This document shows positions 37,836 to 47,064 of a stretch of DNA of 64,000 nucleotides, in pieces. Made by a program: the position numbers and the translations under genes. The first letter of the stretch is position 1, and every line of letters begins with the position of its first letter. The notes under the pieces were generated by a model. That model had not been told where the DNA came from and did no database searches. It saw nothing but the letters and a program-made list of their open reading frames with translations. The DNA comes from Bombella apis (GTDB taxonomy: Bacteria > Pseudomonadota > Alphaproteobacteria > Acetobacterales > Acetobacteraceae): contig NZ_JAGJTM010000001.1 of assembly GCF_018221685.1 (NCBI RefSeq), positions 62,001 through 126,000 of the forward strand, given 5' to 3'.

Positions 37836-39353
37836 TCAGGCCTGCCCTCTATGCAGCCCACGCTGGATATAGTCCTTCAGCGTCGCTTCCAGCCTGCGTC
37901 TGTCCACGTGGCCCTCCTGTGTGCGTGGGATTTCCGGCACCCAGATCATGACGACCGGCGGCAGTGCAGGGTAACGCTTCCGCAGGCGGGCAGACAGGGC
38001 CTGCTCATCAAACGACTCATGAGACACGATGGCCGCATAAAACCGTTCCTGCCCCTGCCCGTCCGTCATCATGAAAACACCCACGTCCCTGATCCGTGTT
38101 TCGGAGCGCAGGATGTCTTCCACCACCTCCAGGTCGAACTTGGCGCCACCGGCATTTACCAGCGCATCCATTCGCCCCCGCAGATGCAACCCACCTCTGG
38201 CTGACATGAAGCCCCGGTCTCCCGGGTAAAACCAGCCATCCCGGAAGCGCTGTTCCGCCGCCGGGTTGTCATCCACATAGCCCCGGACAACACCACCGCC
38301 ACGGATGCGGATCTCACCCACCTCTCCTGCCGGTACCCTGTTGCCCCCGGCATCCACGATCTCGACATCCACCCACGGCAGGGGAGCACCGACATCATCC
38401 TCACTCCTGCGCTGATCGGCAGGCATGGCCGCCACCAGGCCGCTTTCATCCGTCCCGTACACGACCTGAACATGCGGCGTGAAACGTTCTGTGGCCTCCT
38501 TCAGAAGACTGTCGGACAGCCTGCCCCCCACGATGCTGAGATAGATATGGCTCATGGGACGCCCCTGTGGTGGCAGGGCACGCAGAAGATGCCTGAGATG
38601 AACCGGCGTCATGACGATCATGAGGGCAGGCGCCTGCATGACTTCCGTCCCGATATTCTGGGCATCGCTGCTCCGCAGCGTGGTGCCACCTGCAAGGGCG
38701 GCCCCCATCATGAGAAACCCGCTCAAGGATTGCGGGCCAACCGTGCAGAGCAGCTGTGGCTTGCCCACCATACGGCTCTGGCCCCTGCCCATGCGGGTAA
38801 AATACTCCACCATGTCATGATAGATGATCCGGTGCAGCTGCTCCTCCACCTCACCGAAGCTCAGCTCCAGCAGATGTGGCTCCCGGCCTGTCCCGCTGGC
38901 CAGGGCAGCACGGCATGGGGCCGACCGCTCCACAGGGACAGGCGGGTAGTAACAGGACGCATCATCATCCTCCACATTGGCGAGGGCACGGCTGAACCAG
39001 TCCTCACCGAGAGCCAGACGCCCCTCACCGGGAAGCAGGCCGCCCGGACCGTGGAGGATGATGAGGTCCGGGCGCAGGGTGGCCAGCTCCTCCTCCGAAA
39101 CATCCCCATTGGACAGGGAAGCAGATACAAGCCCCAGCCGGCCAAGCGCCAGGGTCAGTGCCCAGTGCCGCCATGTATCGGGGCACTGCACGGCCACACG
39201 ATGAAGATTGAGGGAGCGCAGCCCCTCCAGCGCATGGGCCAGACGGCTGACCGTTGCCTCCAGCAGGGCATAGGACCGCTTCCGGGACAGGCTGCCAAAC
39301 GCCACCTCGTCTCCTGTCATCCGGGCATTGTAAGCTACAAAGCGGTCCAGCAT
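37836..39353 (-). CDS. AMP-ligase-like (ANL superfamily) protein with degenerate active site
   Basis: About 505 residues from the ATG at 39353, chosen because GAGGG lies 7 bases upstream. The frame extends to 39413. The fold is that of acyl-CoA synthetases/AMP ligases: VVYGTDESG (A5), DGWFYPGDRG (A7), RGRMDALVNAGGAKFDLEVVED (A8). Two catalytic features are missing. The P-loop is ASGTGREPHL instead of SGTTGxPK, and the terminal lysine is His482 (PRTQEGHVDRRRL). It may therefore not adenylate efficiently and could serve as a structural, transfer or chain-release partner of the PKS. It precedes the PKS by 57 bases on the same strand. Confidence 0.85.
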   Translation of the reverse strand: MLDRFVAYNARMTGDEVAFGSLSRKRSYALLEATVSRLAHALEGLRSLNLHRVAVQCPDTWRHWALTLALGRLGLVSASLSNGDVSEEELATLRPDLIILHGPGGLLPGEGRLALGEDWFSRALANVEDDDASCYYPPVPVERSAPCRAALASGTGREPHLLELSFGEVEEQLHRIIYHDMVEYFTRMGRGQSRMVGKPQLLCTVGPQSLSGFLMMGAALAGGTTLRSSDAQNIGTEVMQAPALMIVMTPVHLRHLLRALPPQGRPMSHIYLSIVGGRLSDSLLKEATERFTPHVQVVYGTDESGLVAAMPADQRRSEDDVGAPLPWVDVEIVDAGGNRVPAGEVGEIRIRGGGVVRGYVDDNPAAEQRFRDGWFYPGDRGFMSARGGLHLRGRMDALVNAGGAKFDLEVVEDILRSETRIRDVGVFMMTDGQGQERFYAAIVSHESFDEQALSARLRKRYPALPPVVMIWVPEIPRTQEGHVDRRRLEATLKDYIQRGLHRGQA

Positions 39354-39510
39354 CGTCTCACCCTCCCATGCGGCCTGTCGGAAAACCCGCCGCCATCCAT
39401 GTCTCTCTGACAACCAGAAGACGCCATTGATTAATGAATGTCTTTTATATCGTTAACGAGTGACGAAAACATCCCTGCCGTACAGCTTTTTCCTGCCCCC
39501 GGCAGCAGTC

Positions 39511-40470
39511 TCATCCGCAGAGACATCCATAGACCTGCCGTATCTGCGCACTGACCCTCTCTGGCGCATAGGCCCGGGCCGTACACCGCCCCTGTTCCAC
39601 CATCTTCAGCAGAGCGGAACTGCCGGAAACATATCCCTCCAGCGCCATGGCCAGGGAGTCCACGATGCCTTCCATATCCTCCGGGGAATGCCAGAACCCG
39701 TTCTGCGGCGTGGCGTACTCACGCCCACCACCACCATGATACCCCACGACAAGGCAGCCTGCCGCCATGGCCTCCAACGCCGTGATGCCAAGAGCCTCCA
39801 TCCGTCCCAGAGCAAGACAGACAGCGGACTCACCCATGAGGGCCGCCACCTCCGCCTCACCCCTCTTTTTCAGAGGGATCCACGGATCGTTGGAAAACTG
39901 GGGATACTTCAACGACAGCATGTCACGGAACAGGCAGACATAGGCTGGTATCCCTCCCTGATGGGGCCATTTCCACTCAGCACAAAGGATCTGGAGTTTT
40001 TTCTGCCGTGGCCTGAACACAGCTCCATCCACCACGGGCGATGTGACAGGAACAGCCTCCAGTCCCAGCACCCGCTGGATCAGATGCGCTGCCTCCATCC
40101 CCGGAGCCAGAACCTGCGTCACGCCCCAGTCCCTCAATTTTTCAACTGATGGCCTGTATGTGAAGAAATAATAGGGATTCTGACAGAAGATGATCTTCTT
40201 CCCGGCCATGGGCTGGCGGATCATGTCCGCATACCATCCATCCAGCACTTCGGGAAAAACGACCATATCCTCTTCTGCAAGGTCCTTCACATCCCTGCAG
40301 ACCAGCGGCAGCATCTCCTGCCCCAACCATGACGGCAAGCCTTCGGACTGCAGGACCTGCGCCTGAAATCCCGCCTGACGGAGCAGGAAAGCGTGGCGGT
40401 AGACTGTCTTGATGCCGCCAGAAACGAGATCCCGTGGGAAGCAGTTCAGAAAAATGATTCGCCCCGCCAC
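39511..40470 (-). CDS. GT4-like glycosyltransferase
   Basis: A 319-residue GT-B glycosyltransferase of the group-1/GT4 type. The C-terminal E-x7-E motif is intact (GRMEALGITALEAMAAGCLVVGYHGGGG), with a nucleotide-sugar-binding glycine run, and the N terminus has the acceptor-side motif DLVSGGIKTVYRHAFLLRQAGF. The start is GTG with GGGAG 8 bases upstream. The donor sugar is unknown. It is ~157 bases upstream of the AMP-ligase-like gene and co-oriented with the polyketide/heptosyltransferase genes, so it may be the first gene of the same operon. An AT-rich intergenic stretch just upstream (40,520-40,570) is a plausible promoter region. Confidence 0.82.
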   Translation of the reverse strand: MAGRIIFLNCFPRDLVSGGIKTVYRHAFLLRQAGFQAQVLQSEGLPSWLGQEMLPLVCRDVKDLAEEDMVVFPEVLDGWYADMIRQPMAGKKIIFCQNPYYFFTYRPSVEKLRDWGVTQVLAPGMEAAHLIQRVLGLEAVPVTSPVVDGAVFRPRQKKLQILCAEWKWPHQGGIPAYVCLFRDMLSLKYPQFSNDPWIPLKKRGEAEVAALMGESAVCLALGRMEALGITALEAMAAGCLVVGYHGGGGREYATPQNGFWHSPEDMEGIVDSLAMALEGYVSGSSALLKMVEQGRCTARAYAPERVSAQIRQVYGCLCG

Positions 40471-40573
40471 CAGTCAATCTCCCAGCCCACCACTGCACCC
40501 TGCCCACTACGGGTAGAGAATGACTGGAATATTTACAATTTACTAATAAAAAGTAAATATCATACCTCTGGAA

Positions 40574-42787
40574 TCATTCCTCCTTTCCACGCTTCCCGGC
40601 AGGTGAAAGCACATCCAATACAAGGCCGGGTGTAAGAATCTGTGGCAACACCTGCTCCGCTCCCCCAGAAGGATAATACAGGTATAGCGGTACCCCATCA
40701 CGATCATGGGCCCTAAGAAACGCCGTGATCCGCTCGTCCCGGCGGGTCCAGTCGCCCCGCAGGATGGTCACGCCATGCTGCCGGAATGCCTGCCGGACAG
40801 ACGGAACATCCAGCGCCACGTGCTCATTGACCATGCAGGTCACACACCAGGAGGCTGTCATGTCCACAAAAACTGGCTGTCCTGCGGCCCTCAGAGCAGC
40901 CAGACGCTCTGCCGAAAACGGTTCAATGGCAGGGCCATCCTGTCCCTGTATCGCTGCTCCGGTCTTTCCGGTGGCTGCGACGGGAGAGCCAGACTCATCA
41001 TCCATCACCACACTGCGCCCCAGCCCGGCAAGACAGACCAGCAGGCACAGCAAGGCAAGCAGGCGGCAGCCCAGCACGAAACGGGGTGCCTGCCCCAGCA
41101 TGGCCCGCTGCTGCGCCAGCCCGTACAGCCAGCTCCCCAGCCCCAGAAGCACGGCCCCTCCGGCCATCAGCAGTACTGCATCTCCCCCACGCTGAAGCAC
41201 CGCCACCCAGAGCAGCCACACGCAACTGGCCAGCAAAGGAAAAGCCAGCAGCTGTTTCAGACGTTCCATCCAGCCACCGGGACGTGGCAGACGCTGGGCC
41301 AGTCCCGGCACAAGTGCCAACACGCCATAAGGTGCTGCCAGCCCCAGCCCCATGGAGAGAAAGATCAGCAGGCCAGACCAGATCGGCCCACCCAGTGCTA
41401 CAGCAATGGCGACCCCCATGAAAGGTGCCGTACAGGGCGTGGCCACGATCACCGCCAACAGGCCCGCCAGAAGATCACTGGCCGGACCATGCCCTGCGGC
41501 CATCTGCCCGGCCCGCCCGGCCAAGCGCCCCCCCGTTATCTGGAACACACCCAGCAGATTGAGCGCCATGACAAACAGCAGCCAGCCAACCCCCACAACA
41601 AAAGCGGAAGACTGGAACTGGAACCCCCACCCCACGGAAGAGCCTCCATAACGCAGGGCCATCATCAGGGCACCAAGAAGGGCAAAGCAGCCCATGATGC
41701 CCAGAGTGTAAAAGGCTGCACTCCGCCAGCGTGTCCGCCAGCCAGCTCCCCCCATATGGGCAAAGGAGAGGATCTTCATGGCCAGCACGGGAAACACGCA
41801 AGGCATGAGATTGAGAATGACACCCCCCAGAAAAGCCGAGAGCAGGCTGCTCCAGACGGGCCGTTCCCTGTTCCCGGTGGCAGCCACGACGGGAACAGCC
41901 GGACTGGCGCCAGACACTGGAACCGCCGTTACCTGAAGGGCCGACCGGCTGCCAGCAGCATCCACCAGCACGACAACACCAGCCAGCGGTTTCTGCCAGA
42001 AAGGCGGATGGGCGTAGGAATCCGGCTTCAGTGTCAAAGCCAGCTGCCCGGTCTGGACAGACAGGGGCTGCGGCGCATTCTGGGCGATCACGCCGCCCTC
42101 CTGTGGCAGAAACCAGGCCTGCCGCACCGTATCGGGCGAAAGGCCAGCTCCATGCAGGGTCAGCAGACCATCGGGGCCAAGACGGGCCTCAAAGGGGGAA
42201 GGCTGGGGCATGGCCGCATCGGCCCGACGGAACAGGGCTGCCTCGGCAGCATCCGGCACGACATCCGAGGCAACAGCAGGCAATGCAAGGGAAAAGACGC
42301 CTTTTTCGGGCACGCAGACATCCGCACAGACCAGCCAGTCTGCACGGGCCGTGACCTGCACCGCACCTGCCCCCCGCACCTGGAGGGGAACCCGCACAGG
42401 CAGCAGCACATCCCCCTGGTAAGCATAGGCCATCAACCCGCCCTCTGGAATGCGCTCCGGCACGGGCCATGCGACCGTGTCCGTCCCGCCGGACCGGCTG
42501 CCACTCACCATGACATGGACATGCGGCGCCTCACCGGCATCACCGGGATTCTGCCAGTATGTGTGCCAACCGGGCTTCAGCTGGAGCCTCAGCCCGACCC
42601 GCAGCGTGCCCCCGTCAGCCTGACTCTCCTCCTGCCCAACAGCATCCACCGCACTGACAAGAGTAGCCGTTGTATGGCTGGTCACGACCGGTGTGCTCTC
42701 CGCCGCCCGAACAGGAGAGGCCAGAAAGACCATCCCGCTCACCATGGCAAACACAGCCATCATCATCCTGCCAATATGCCGCGCCAT
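40574..42787 (-). CDS. Thiol:disulfide interchange protein, DsbD/ScsB-like
   Basis: About 737 residues from the ATG at 42787, which has a strong AGGGAGGG ribosome site. The longer frame to 42895 has none. A signal peptide ends SPVRAAES. An N-terminal periplasmic domain (~30-270) is followed by an eight-helix DsbD membrane domain with cysteines in NLMPCVFPVLAMKIL and ATPCTAPFMG. A C-terminal thioredoxin domain carries CVTC (TASWCVTCMVNEHVAL). It carries electrons from cytoplasmic thioredoxin to periplasmic proteins. The single N-terminal beta domain and VGLRLQLKPGWHTYWQNPGDAG region fit the ScsB/DipZ branch better than E. coli DsbD. Its relation to the adjacent surface-polymer genes is unclear. 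Confidence 0.9.
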   Translation of the reverse strand: MARHIGRMMMAVFAMVSGMVFLASPVRAAESTPVVTSHTTATLVSAVDAVGQEESQADGGTLRVGLRLQLKPGWHTYWQNPGDAGEAPHVHVMVSGSRSGGTDTVAWPVPERIPEGGLMAYAYQGDVLLPVRVPLQVRGAGAVQVTARADWLVCADVCVPEKGVFSLALPAVASDVVPDAAEAALFRRADAAMPQPSPFEARLGPDGLLTLHGAGLSPDTVRQAWFLPQEGGVIAQNAPQPLSVQTGQLALTLKPDSYAHPPFWQKPLAGVVVLVDAAGSRSALQVTAVPVSGASPAVPVVAATGNRERPVWSSLLSAFLGGVILNLMPCVFPVLAMKILSFAHMGGAGWRTRWRSAAFYTLGIMGCFALLGALMMALRYGGSSVGWGFQFQSSAFVVGVGWLLFVMALNLLGVFQITGGRLAGRAGQMAAGHGPASDLLAGLLAVIVATPCTAPFMGVAIAVALGGPIWSGLLIFLSMGLGLAAPYGVLALVPGLAQRLPRPGGWMERLKQLLAFPLLASCVWLLWVAVLQRGGDAVLLMAGGAVLLGLGSWLYGLAQQRAMLGQAPRFVLGCRLLALLCLLVCLAGLGRSVVMDDESGSPVAATGKTGAAIQGQDGPAIEPFSAERLAALRAAGQPVFVDMTASWCVTCMVNEHVALDVPSVRQAFRQHGVTILRGDWTRRDERITAFLRAHDRDGVPLYLYYPSGGAEQVLPQILTPGLVLDVLSPAGKRGKEE

Positions 42788-42945
42788 CCGCTTACCCTCC
42801 CTTTCATGATTACCAGACAGCCCCGGAACCTGTCCCCGTACCCCGGGCAGGCAGCACTGGCCCATAGCATTGGCCCATATCCGTCTTAAAGACATAATTG
42901 CTGCCTACCGTCCCCAGTTCACTCTTTCACAGACCATGATAAGCC

Positions 42946-43599
42946 ATGACCACACATCCCGCCCCATCCGACCATCCCAAAGCAGGCCCGTGGAACCGCC
43001 TGATAGCCCGCAGCATTGATCTGGACATCTACGGAAGCCTTCTCATGCTGCCAGTCTATGGTTCCATCCACCAGCTGGAAGACATATTTCCCACATTGCA
43101 GACAATCGGCAGTGCATCCTTCAGCCCCATGATGCCACGCTGGGATACCCTCATCGCCAGCCTGCTGCTCATCTTTCCCCTCTCCATGGTGCTGGATGCC
43201 CTTGTCTGCGCCTGGTTCGGCAATACGCTGGGCAAGCACCTCCTCGGCATCAAACCCTACCGTACCAATGGCCGCCCCCTCGATCTTTCCACCTGCCTGA
43301 AACGCAACTATCTCATCTATGTTGCCGCCTATATGGGGGGCATGGATGTCCTGTCACCGCTGGCAGGCCTCATGCATTACATACGCTACAGACGCACCGG
43401 AACGACTTTCTGGGACGAAGAAATGGGCACGGTCGTCCGCTCCCTGAAAAGTAGCGTCGCCCGCACGGTCACAATCACCATCCTGTGGTTTCTGGTCTCA
43501 ATCCCGCTCACCATGATTGGAAACCTGCTCTTCCCGTCCATTCTGAACAACATCAGCACCGTGACGCCCGCATCCCTGCAGAAACCGGCCACTCCCTGA
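42946..43599 (+). CDS. RDD family membrane protein
   Basis: A 217-residue multi-helix membrane protein. The RDD signature residues are in RLIARSIDLDIYGSLLML and in the motif ALVCAWFGNTLGKHLLGIKPYRTNGRPLDLSTCLKRN. Function is poorly known; some RDD proteins act as ion or small-molecule antiporters, others are uncharacterised. It is divergent from the DsbD-like gene (158-base gap) and converges on the OpgH-like gene with only 4 bases between the stop codons. Confidence 0.85.
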   Translation: MTTHPAPSDHPKAGPWNRLIARSIDLDIYGSLLMLPVYGSIHQLEDIFPTLQTIGSASFSPMMPRWDTLIASLLLIFPLSMVLDALVCAWFGNTLGKHLLGIKPYRTNGRPLDLSTCLKRNYLIYVAAYMGGMDVLSPLAGLMHYIRYRRTGTTFWDEEMGTVVRSLKSSVARTVTITILWFLVSIPLTMIGNLLFPSILNNISTVTPASLQKPATP

Positions 43600-43603
43600 A
43601 AGA

Positions 43604-45913
43604 CTACAGGCCATAATAGCCCTGGGCCTGGAAATGGGCTTTCACCAGCGCCACGAAACACGCCCGTTCATTCAGGGCAAGCAGCAGGCTGCGCCTGTCC
43701 AGCTCATGCCCGGCCCTGATGGCTGGCAGAAGCCTTTCCGCCACGGCCCGCCGATGACGGATCTGCCGATAATGGGACACATAGAACAGGGGACTCTCCA
43801 AGGCATGGCGAAGGATGGCACCATCCGCTGGTGGAAAGCAGCTCCCAAGCCACACGAGAGCTGCCTTCAGGCAGCGGATGACAGCGGGTTCCGACTCTTC
43901 TTCCGGGATGAGGAACCACCTGCAACGATTGACCAGTGCTGATGTCCGGCTGGTCAGGTATGCTGTGAAAGGCGCCAGAACGAGACCGGCAATCACCGGC
44001 AGAAACCAGACCAGTAGCGCCTCCCCTGACAGAACTCCCTCTGAAAGATGATCCAGCAGGGTAGCGCCGTAAGCAAACTGCTTCTCCAGCACCTGCACCA
44101 GCCCCAAGGCCCCCGCCAGACCAAGGGCAGAACACCATCCGTAATCCTGCAGGCAACTCCGGAATGTCAGTGGGGCATCATCTCTCTGCTGCCCTGCCCA
44201 GCGGACGGATGACCGCCTGAAACAGGCCAGCAGGAACTTCACGATGAAGCACATGAGAACCGGATTGAGCAGAAAGGCAAACAGCATCTCCAGCAGGAAA
44301 CTGAGCAATAATCTGCCACGACCACCATACTGCCTGGCCACAGGACGCCGCATGGCAACGGCCAGGGCAATCAGCCTTGGCGACAGCAGGAAGATCATGG
44401 CCAGCACGAACAGTCCGGCAAAGGCCAGCCTCACACTCTCCAGCTCCCCCGTTCCCTCTGCCCCCATGCCCGCCTCCAGATGGGCCAGTGTATAAACGGA
44501 TGACACCATGAACAGAACACTGAGCGGCGCCATGAAATAGGCCAGTGCCCCCATCAGCAGGGTTTCCCTGTGCACCCCCTGAACCCTGTCTGCCGACAGA
44601 AAGCGGACATTCTGGAAATTGCCCTGCATCCATCTGTTCTCACGGGCCAGAAAGCCCGAAAGATTGGCCGGGAGCTCCTCATAACTGCCCCTGACATCCG
44701 CAAGAAACCAGACTTCATGGCCTGCCCGCCCCATCATGGCGGCCTCGGCAGTATCATGTGAGAGCGGCCTGCCGCCCCATGGCCTTTCCCCCGGAAAATC
44801 CGGCAACAGGCAATGCTTGATGAAGGCATCCGTCCGTATGATGGCATTGTGCCCGATATAGCTGCCATGCCCCATGGAAAGAGCCTCCACCGCCTGGGGA
44901 AAGACAGCTCCCTGGAGGTGGCTGCTGAACTGCATGAGCCGCCCGAAAAAGGATTGCCGCAGGACAGGCAGCGGGCTGGTCTGGATGATGCCGACATGCG
45001 GGTTGCCTGCCATCATTTCCAGACACTGATGGACACAGGCCCCCGACACGATGGAATCAGCATCCATCACGTAGAAACAGGCATAATCCCGTCCCCACCG
45101 GCGAAGAAAGTCCGTGACGTTACCCAGTTTGGCATTGGCGTTATGTGCCCTGCGCCGGTACCGGACTGTCACACCCGGATAACGCTGCCTCAAATGATAG
45201 AGGGTGGCCTGTTCGGTCAGGACATGTCGTACGTCCGTACTGTCCGACAGCAGATACAGGTCATAATGATGGAGCTTCTCTGGCACATCCTGGCTGAGTG
45301 TCTCGATCAGGGATGCCATGCCAGCCCCGACCCGGTGCATCTCCTCATGATGGACGGGGTACAGAATGGCACAGCGCTCTTCCGGCCCCGGCTCCCTGGC
45401 CCTGTGTGCCGGATGGCAAGGATTCCCCGCCGCACCCCGGCGGGCCAGCCGGTAACCGACAACCATCTTCACGAAGGCATATGTCGCAAGAAAGGTGAAC
45501 AGCAGATACAGGGCCGCATAAAGGCATGGCAGGATTTCATGGTCGTCCAGATCGGGAAACAGGGTCCCACTGGCCAGGCTGAACATGAAACCGGCCACCA
45601 GCAGGGAGACAAGCAGCATTTTCCGCCGCCGTCGGGCCATGATTCTTACCCAACCCGGCTGTCTCTGCCCCCCTTTGGGACATGCCTGCCAGACCAGATG
45701 GCGGATGATCTTCTTCCAGTCCGTATCAAACCGCATGATCTGGAGAGGCAGCCGTCTGAATCCATCGCCCGATGCACCGCCATCAGTTTCCTCCCGCTCC
45801 AGAAACCGGTTGAGGGTCTCGAATGACGTGATCTCCCCATCCACGCCTCCCAGAATGTCCCTGTAGGGAGAAAAATCAAACGGTATCGCCCCTTCTTCCT
45901 CCTGCCCGTTCAT
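43604..45913 (-). CDS. OpgH/MdoH-like glucosyltransferase (glucan synthase)
   Basis: About 769 residues from the ATG at 45913, which overlaps the upstream stop (ATGA); the frame alone would extend to 45979. It is a GT2 processive synthase with two N-terminal membrane helices (MLLVSLLVAGFMFSLASG and an adjacent one), a cytosolic catalytic domain with YVMDADS (DxD) and RENRWMQGN (QxxRW-like), and several C-terminal membrane helices. This matches osmoregulated periplasmic glucan glucosyltransferase H. OpgH normally works with the periplasmic protein OpgG, but none lies here. Instead the gene is translationally coupled to a Wza/KpsD-like export lipoprotein and a KpsE-like protein. It may make a cell-surface beta-glucan rather than, or as well as, periplasmic glucan. 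Confidence 0.88.
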   Translation of the reverse strand: MNGQEEEGAIPFDFSPYRDILGGVDGEITSFETLNRFLEREETDGGASGDGFRRLPLQIMRFDTDWKKIIRHLVWQACPKGGQRQPGWVRIMARRRRKMLLVSLLVAGFMFSLASGTLFPDLDDHEILPCLYAALYLLFTFLATYAFVKMVVGYRLARRGAAGNPCHPAHRAREPGPEERCAILYPVHHEEMHRVGAGMASLIETLSQDVPEKLHHYDLYLLSDSTDVRHVLTEQATLYHLRQRYPGVTVRYRRRAHNANAKLGNVTDFLRRWGRDYACFYVMDADSIVSGACVHQCLEMMAGNPHVGIIQTSPLPVLRQSFFGRLMQFSSHLQGAVFPQAVEALSMGHGSYIGHNAIIRTDAFIKHCLLPDFPGERPWGGRPLSHDTAEAAMMGRAGHEVWFLADVRGSYEELPANLSGFLARENRWMQGNFQNVRFLSADRVQGVHRETLLMGALAYFMAPLSVLFMVSSVYTLAHLEAGMGAEGTGELESVRLAFAGLFVLAMIFLLSPRLIALAVAMRRPVARQYGGRGRLLLSFLLEMLFAFLLNPVLMCFIVKFLLACFRRSSVRWAGQQRDDAPLTFRSCLQDYGWCSALGLAGALGLVQVLEKQFAYGATLLDHLSEGVLSGEALLVWFLPVIAGLVLAPFTAYLTSRTSALVNRCRWFLIPEEESEPAVIRCLKAALVWLGSCFPPADGAILRHALESPLFYVSHYRQIRHRRAVAERLLPAIRAGHELDRRSLLLALNERACFVALVKAHFQAQGYYGL

Positions 45914-47064
45914 CGGGCAATGGAGGCCAGAACCCCCGCCTGAAGCATGAGGGAAAAAACCTTGAAATAAGGCACCCATGATGACTCGGCGACATAGACG
46001 ACATCACCATCCTCCAGCAGGAAACTCTGTGCGACAAACAGGCCGTAGGTCCGGTCAAAACGGATTTTCAACAGATGAGGCGTGTCATGATCCCGTCGCA
46101 GCACGAAGATGGCCCGGCTGGAGGCGGCGTCCCGTTGCAGGCCGCCTGATATGGCCAGAATGTCCGCCAGTGTCGGACATGTTCCGAAAGAATAGATACC
46201 CGGCCGTGATGCTCCCCCACCCAGAACCGGAATCCTGATGGAGGCCTCCTTCTTCACGATCACCCGGTCATGTGGGGCCAGATGAATGTCATTCACCAGC
46301 CCATCATCCAGCGGCAGGGCTCCAACCACCTGCCCATGTCTGACAACAGACACCACAGTTTCAGGCCGAACAGACACAGGCTGCCCATCACTGGGCCCTC
46401 CGGCGGGCGCAGGCGGCCCTCCCCCCATGGCTTCCGCCAGAACATGGGCCAACATCAGCCCACCAGGCTGCCACCGCACCTCCCCGGGTGTCTTCACTTC
46501 ACCCAGTACAAGTACGGAATCAGCTTCCCACCGGCCATCCGGTGCTTCCTCCTGCACGATGACTGACGGATGGCTGAACACACGCTGTGCCGCATAAAGG
46601 CGGGACAGCTTCTGCTGGATGCTGGCATAGGTCAGGGACACCACCCGGACAGCCCCCACATAAGGCAGGGTGACCATGCCATCCCGCAATACGGGGAAAT
46701 GCCCCAGCTTCATGATGGCTGGCGTGTCTCCCCCTCCAGCAAAAGAAAGAATGGACACGCTGAGATCATCCCCCACATGGATGACTGGATCCCGGGTGCT
46801 GTGCCCTGCATCAATGGCCCATATGGCCTGCCGGACCCGCAGCTTTTCTGCCTCCCGCATCTGCCCGGCCATGATCGTGGCCTCTCTCAGGGTAATGTCC
46901 TGCATCACAAGGCCAGAAAAAAGCCGCCTGCTGTCCTGCCTCTGGGGCTGGGCTGTCAGCTCCTTCACGCCTGGGCCGCCACTGGGCAGGTCACACCCTG
47001 CCAGAACCGGCACCAGCAGGGCCATGAACGCCAGAGAACAGAAAAACGGGCCCCTCATCATCAA
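45910..47064 (-). CDS. Polysaccharide export lipoprotein (Wza/KpsD, OPX family)
   Basis: A 384-residue outer-membrane polysaccharide export protein. The signal ends in the lipobox VLAGC. A Poly_export (PES) domain (DPVIHVGDDLSVSIL, MVTLPYVGAVRVVSLTYASIQQKLSRLYA) is followed by two SLBB-like domains (VLGEVKTPGEVRWQPGGLMLAHVLAEAMGG and SRPGIYSFGTCPTLADILAISGGL). The C terminus (VVYVAESSWVPYFKVFSLMLQAG) is hydrophobic and resembles the membrane-spanning helix of Wza. It overlaps the genes on both sides by 4 bases, so a co-assembled export complex is expected. The tyrosine kinase or ABC partners of classic systems are absent from the window. Confidence 0.9.
   Translation of the reverse strand: MMMRGPFFCSLAFMALLVPVLAGCDLPSGGPGVKELTAQPQRQDSRRLFSGLVMQDITLREATIMAGQMREAEKLRVRQAIWAIDAGHSTRDPVIHVGDDLSVSILSFAGGGDTPAIMKLGHFPVLRDGMVTLPYVGAVRVVSLTYASIQQKLSRLYAAQRVFSHPSVIVQEEAPDGRWEADSVLVLGEVKTPGEVRWQPGGLMLAHVLAEAMGGGPPAPAGGPSDGQPVSVRPETVVSVVRHGQVVGALPLDDGLVNDIHLAPHDRVIVKKEASIRIPVLGGGASRPGIYSFGTCPTLADILAISGGLQRDAASSRAIFVLRRDHDTPHLLKIRFDRTYGLFVAQSFLLEDGDVVYVAESSWVPYFKVFSLMLQAGVLASIAR

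Noticed and set aside
45913..45979. Longer N-terminal start for the OpgH-like protein
   Set aside because: The extra residues have no resemblance to OpgH, and the ATG at 45913 overlaps the upstream stop in the ATGA pattern seen throughout this operon.
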